Part shown: piece after piece, positions 31,201-35,809 of the stretch
Numbering within the stretch: the first letter of the stretch is position 1
Layout of the letters: each line of letters begins with the position of its first letter
Assembly: GCA_027592645.1 (NCBI GenBank)
Contig: JAQCKI010000008.1
Coordinates: 1-35,809 of the forward strand
Length of the DNA stretch: 35,809 nt
Source of the DNA: Chloroflexota bacterium
GTDB lineage: Bacteria; Chloroflexota; Dehalococcoidia; UBA2979
Direction of reading: 5' to 3'
The notes under the pieces: model-generated
The model's input: the letters and a program-made list of their open reading frames with translations, nothing else
What the model was told of the DNA's origin: nothing
The model's database searches: none
Translations under genes and position numbers: made by a program

Positions 31201-32402
31201 CGTCCCCCCACCCAGAGCGGTCGCCCGGGCGGTCAGGGCACAGTGGGACGGGGCGAGCACGTCCAGGAACGAGGCGCTGTTCGAGTAACAGGCGACCTGC
31301 CCGGCGGTGTAGGTGGCCGAACAGACGGAGGTCGAAAGTGTCACGGCCACATCCATGACCGCGCCGACGCTCATCACGCTGGGCAGACAGGCGGGCTCAG
31401 ACATCCTGTCGACGTGCCCAAAGTTGCCGCTGGAGGCCACCACGAGAATCCCATGTGTCCCGAAGAGGCTGTCCGTAACGGCCTTGCGCCCGGAGCCCCC
31501 CGAGCCAGTGGGGCCTCCTGCTGTTTCGCACGACGCCACCGTCGTGTGCTGAGTGCTACTTCCCAGACTCATGTTCACAATGTCGACGACGCCGACCTGG
31601 GAACTATTGATGTGGTCGAGCGCTGCCAAGACGTCGGAGGACCAGAAGCCCGGTTGCAGTGGTGATCCCACGCGGTACGCGACGATCTTCGCGCCGGGAG
31701 CGACGCCTGCCGCTACGCCACCGCCGCCGCGAGACGCGATGATCGAGGCCACGGCTGTGCCGTGACCACCATCGTGCACCCCGTAGTCCGCGGCGGCACC
31801 GTCCCCGTGCTGCTCAGCGGTGCCGTTCGGGCAACCGCGACTCCCGGGACCGGTGCCCAGGCTGAAGCAGTGCTCTGTCTCCACGGCCCCTGCGAGGGCC
31901 GCGTGGGTGAAGTCCACACCGGTATCAATCACCGCGACGACCGCGCCGGTGCCGTCATGCCCGGAGGCAATGGCGACCGGCTGGTTGATCATCGCGTTGC
32001 CCTCGAGCATGTGGGGCGACATCAGTTCGTTGGGGACGATGGCGAGGACGCGGGGGTCGTCATGGAGCGCGACGAGGTCGTCCTCGCTCACGGAGGCGAG
32101 CACGGCCGGGATGGTGAGGTAGCGGTATGGACATCGAGGTCGACCGGGGGCGACGACTCGAACGTGTCCTGCGCGGCCTGCACGCTGTCCAGCCCGAACG
32201 AGAACAGCGAGAACGTCGGCGCGAGTTCGATGATGACGCTGACGAAGCCGTCGGGATCATCGGGCGGCGGTGCCACTGGGCCCGGGGCCTGCCAGAAGAG
32301 CGGGGGTTCCTGGGCGGAGGAGATGGCGGGCCCGGAGGCACCCACGAACAGCACGGCTATCAACGCCGCGGCCACGACCCACGCCCGAGTCCACGAGTGC
32401 AT
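28270..32402 (-). CDS. Giant secreted subtilase with beta-helix and C-terminal module, frame broken in propeptide
   Basis: The N-terminus (ATG 32402, GAAGGGG just upstream) is a signal peptide followed by an inhibitor-I9-like propeptide. The remainder is in another frame: the switch at about 32122-32130 lacks one base, and adding it gives 1377 residues. The S8 catalytic domain has Asp in 'VVAVIDTGVDFTH', His in 'GGHGTAVASI' and Ser in 'GGTSAAAPYVAG'. Next come right-handed beta-helix repeats rich in 'GGGI...NTA' (about 29700-30950), then a Cys-containing 'FAGWAGACD' repeat domain, a G9 and Pro/Thr linker, a ZU5-like region, and a C-terminal module shared with the matrixin-like protease. It is probably exported and surface-bound. 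ATG 32103 alone would give a protein with no signal peptide. Confidence 0.85.
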
Positions 32403-32704
32403 GAGGCCCCTTCGGAGAGTGACGCCCCCGGAGGTGAGATCCCCGAACCGAGGCAGCCACCTCTGATTATGGCGACTATCGGCCTATGCGGTCAGTAGAG
32501 AATCGGGGAACCGCCCCAGCCCTCCACGGCCTCGACCACGGCAGGTGGGTATCACCGATACACAGTCTCGTCTGAGGGTGCGGGCAGGCGCGTCGAGGCG
32601 CCTCGGCGGCCTCGTTCGAGCGGGCTCTGGCTGGTAGAATGGGGACACCCAGCACGTCCCGGTTCGACCCGTTTCGAACGCGTCACCCGCGCGAAGGGCC
32701 CATC
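32403..32704. promoter_or_regulatory. Divergent intergenic region between subtilase and gyrA
   Basis: About 300 bases without a gene. For the subtilase, CATAAT on the minus strand (32471-32466) is a -10 candidate about 65 bases before its ATG. For gyrA, TAGAAT (32635-32640) is a -10 candidate, with no clear -35 at standard spacing. No strong hairpin, repeat or RNA gene was found here by eye. Confidence 0.4.
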
Positions 32705-35230
<2,526 letters not shown>

Positions 35231-35241
35231 CGACACGTAGC

Positions 35242-35261
35242 GCGGGCGCACAGGCGCCCGC
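35242..35261 (+). terminator. Hairpin after gyrA
   Basis: GCGGGCGC (35242-35249) pairs with GCGCCCGC (35254-35261) around a 4-base loop, 11 bases after the gyrA stop and just before the thiL promoter. No T run follows, so it may be a weak terminator or a 3'-end stabiliser. Confidence 0.45.
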
Positions 35262-35262
35262 C

Positions 35263-35268
35263 TACACT
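35263..35268 (+). promoter_or_regulatory. Leaderless -10 box before thiL
   Basis: TACACT lies seven bases before ATG 35276 with no Shine-Dalgarno sequence between. This is the same layout as at 7614, 15033, 23904 and 26315. Confidence 0.4.
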
Positions 35269-35275
35269 CGCACCC

Positions 35276-35809
35276 ATGCAGACGCTCGACGACCTGGGCG
35301 AGTTCGGCCTGATCGACCGCATCGTCTCCCGCCTCGGCGCGGCGGCCGCGCGTGACATCGCCGTTCCCCCGGGTGACGATGCGGCCGTGTGGTTGCCGTC
35401 CCCCGGCGCGACCGTCGCGACCATCGACCTGCTCACCGAGGGCACCCACTGGCGCGCCGACACGATGAGCGCAGCGGACGCCGCGTGGCGCGCGGTGGCC
35501 GCCAACGTCTCCGACCTGGCCGCGATGGGCGCCACGCCCGAGTACCTGCTGGTCGGCCTCTCACTGGCTCCACACGCCACCCTCGATGACGTCGACGGAT
35601 TCGCGGACGGATTCGCCGCGTCGTGCCTCGCGCACGGCGTCCGCATCGCCGGCGGCGACATCGTCCAGGGCGCGGTGACCTCCATCAGCATCGCCGCCTA
35701 CGGCGTCGCGCAGACGGGCGCGGACGGCGTGCCGGCGCTGCTCCGACGCGACGGCGCGCGACCGGGCGACCGCATCGCCGTCTCGGGCACCCCCGGCGCA
35801 TCCTCGGCC
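35276..35809 (+). CDS. thiL: Thiamine-monophosphate kinase (N-terminal part)
   Basis: The first 178 residues of ThiL, cut off by the window end. ThiL phosphorylates thiamine monophosphate to the active diphosphate. Family hallmarks present are 'LGEFGLIDRIVSRLG' at the start, the ATP/metal loop 'VPPGDDAAVW', 'ATIDLLTEGTHW', 'AWRAVAANVSDLAAMGATPEYLLVGLSL', and the 'RIAGGDIVQGAVTSISIAAYG' strand. ATG 35276 fits the usual N-terminus. It is separated from gyrA by a hairpin, so it probably has its own promoter. Confidence 0.93.
   Translation, partial: MQTLDDLGEFGLIDRIVSRLGAAAARDIAVPPGDDAAVWLPSPGATVATIDLLTEGTHWRADTMSAADAAWRAVAANVSDLAAMGATPEYLLVGLSLAPHATLDDVDGFADGFAASCLAHGVRIAGGDIVQGAVTSISIAAYGVAQTGADGVPALLRRDGARPGDRIAVSGTPGASSA

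Overview
The window is a GC-rich bacterial chromosome segment carrying about 37 protein-coding genes and one tRNA. There is no insertion sequence, phage gene or CRISPR array. GyrA, RNase HI, ThiL and tRNA-Pro mark it as core chromosome. The mix of features (PT-rich lipoproteins, a small CxxH/CxxC protein, secreted proteins sharing a C-terminal module, GTG/TTG starts) fits a Chloroflexota lineage, possibly Dehalococcoidia or Tepidiforma-like. That placement is inference from protein style, not from a marker phylogeny.

Layout. 1-3500: tail of a probable SIMPL-domain protein and its terminator, a membrane HD-GYP protein, a coupled pair (unknown protein plus YbaK-type deacylase), and a divergent FmdB-type zinc ribbon. 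3519-6388: minus-strand FecB/FecC/FecE-type ABC importer operon (lipoprotein, permease, ATPase) with a long palindrome at the permease start. 6601-12849: cytochrome c lipoprotein, a frameshifted UPF0316 gene, two hotdog thioesterases, a YgjP-type metallopeptidase, a methyltransferase, an EamA transporter and an AlkZ/YcaQ-type protein. 12861-15227: a secreted matrixin-like protease whose reading frame breaks at a run of eight G, and two small Cys/His proteins. 15259-20638: FAD oxidase plus TetR regulator, SnoaL-like protein, divergent flavin reductase and luciferase-like monooxygenase, small membrane protein, PhzF isomerase. 20652-24515: thioredoxin-like lipoprotein, MBL hydrolase, EamA transporter, YdhR-like protein, RNase HI. 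24499-28248: secreted repeat protein, tRNA-Pro(CGG), class-I amidotransferase-like hydrolase, gamma-glutamylcyclotransferase-like protein, Gmad2 lipoprotein. 28270-35809: giant secreted subtilase/beta-helix protein (frame broken in its propeptide), gyrA, and the start of thiL.

Most notable patterns. (1) Both secreted proteases have the signal peptide in a different frame from the catalytic domain. In each case exactly one base is missing, and both proteins end in the same C-terminal module. The UPF0316 gene shows one similar break and a likely second. Consensus undercalling is the plainest explanation; slippage switching is possible only for the G8 tract. (2) At least five genes have a TANNNT hexamer 6-7 nt before ATG and no Shine-Dalgarno sequence, which suggests leaderless transcription. 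Other genes have strong Shine-Dalgarno sites, so two initiation modes seem to coexist. (3) A perfect 16-bp inverted repeat with a 2-nt centre covers an alternative permease start codon in the ABC operon.
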